Shown here piece by piece: positions 12,557-12,770 of a stretch of DNA of 12,770 nucleotides (position 1 is its first letter; the number at the start of each line of letters is the position of its first letter). This DNA comes from Desulfatirhabdium butyrativorans (GTDB lineage Bacteria > Desulfobacterota > Desulfobacteria > Desulfobacterales > JAIFKL01). The position numbers and the translations under genes are program-made. Below the pieces are notes generated by a model, which saw only the letters and a program-made list of their open reading frames with translations, made no database searches and had not been told where the DNA came from. The stretch covers positions 1 through 12,770 of the forward strand of contig DZCT01000105.1 in assembly GCA_022736535.1 (NCBI GenBank), in the 5' to 3' direction.

Positions 12557-12711
12557 GAGTTATGCACTTGAGATTCTCCGTTCCCATGCTCCGCGTGGGA
12601 ACGTCCCCCGGCTACGGCTCCGGGAATGCGGCTGTGTCTGTCCGGGGGCGGGCTGCGCGTCCGGGCGGCATTCCCACGCGGAGCGTGGGAACGAGATCAA
12701 CTGCGTAACTC
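12557..12711. repeat. 155-bp palindromic element upstream of moaC
   Basis: Long imperfect terminal inverted repeats of about 41-45 bp run from GAGTTATGCACTTGAG at the left to TCAACTGCGTAACTC at the right. Each contains a smaller palindrome of the GTTCCCACGC-TCC-GCGTGGGAAC type (12580-12601 and 12671-12692). The centre is GC-rich with CCCCCGG/CCGGGGG pairing. No protein gene is supported in it. It belongs to the same repeat family as the outer arms of the element between mltA and tatB. Confidence 0.8.
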
Positions 12712-12719
12712 ATACGGTA

Positions 12720-12770
12720 TTAATACTTGCTCAGAATCTGCTCATTTTTTTCAATCAGTTCCTGCCGTCT
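12720..12770 (-). CDS. C-terminal fragment of an unidentified gene
   Basis: On the minus strand the open frame from the window edge reads RRQELIEKNEQILSKY and then stops at 12720-12722. The polar helical composition and the spacing before the repeat element look like the true end of a gene running in the same direction as moaC. Too little is present to name it. Confidence 0.5.
   Translation of the reverse strand, partial: RRQELIEKNEQILSKY

Noticed and set aside
12427..12708. 93-codon plus-strand open frame across the moaC start and the palindromic element
   Set aside because: It is antisense to conserved MoaC residues and then runs through the repeat. No ribosome site is present.

Overview
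The window looks like a chromosomal stretch of a sulfate-reducing member of the Desulfobacterota. This is inferred from a periplasmic tetraheme cytochrome c3, a corrinoid or siroheme amidation enzyme (CbiA/DsrN family), a ferredoxin-type protein of a kind common in anaerobes, a long exported cohesin/dockerin protein, and intergenic regions packed with several families of interspersed palindromic repeats. No rRNA, tRNA, CRISPR array, transposase or integrase was seen.

Left part (1-4630). A large secreted protein with one cohesin domain, seven divergent InlB-type repeats and a duplicated dockerin tail ends at a clear intrinsic terminator. After it comes about 1.8 kb of nested repeats. Working outward from a MazE/MazF-like toxin-antitoxin pair (3396-3946), there is a 64-bp direct repeat on each side, then a 124/143-bp palindromic element on each side, then a CACAGAG-type composite repeat on each side, giving the order C-A-DR-[cargo]-DR-A-C. 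The cargo also contains an exact 94-bp tandem duplication in which each unit ends in a terminator-like hairpin.

Centre (4630-8016). Three plus-strand genes probably form an operon. They encode a ferredoxin-type 4Fe-4S protein with an N-terminal winged-helix-like region, a CbiA-family a,c-diamide synthase, and a PrmA-like SAM methyltransferase whose start overlaps cbiA. They meet the minus-strand cytochrome c3 gene at a hairpin that probably terminates transcription in the minus direction and contains the methyltransferase stop codon.

Right part (8016-12770, all minus strand). Transcription order from the right edge is: tail of an unidentified gene, moaC (molybdopterin precursor synthesis), mltA (lipoprotein murein transglycosylase), tatB, tatC, an unknown cytoplasmic gene translationally coupled to tatC, and finally cytochrome c3 from its own promoter. 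The Tat genes fit an anaerobe that exports folded metallocofactor enzymes, and MoaC supplies part of the molybdenum/tungsten cofactor such enzymes use. That link is inference.

The most unusual aspect is how closely interspersed repeats abut or enter genes. One repeat supplies in-frame linker codons inside cbiA, a G-rich telomere-like repeat carries the mltA stop codon, a 7-bp array carries the moaC stop codon, and a 155-bp palindromic element sits 23 bp upstream of the moaC start.
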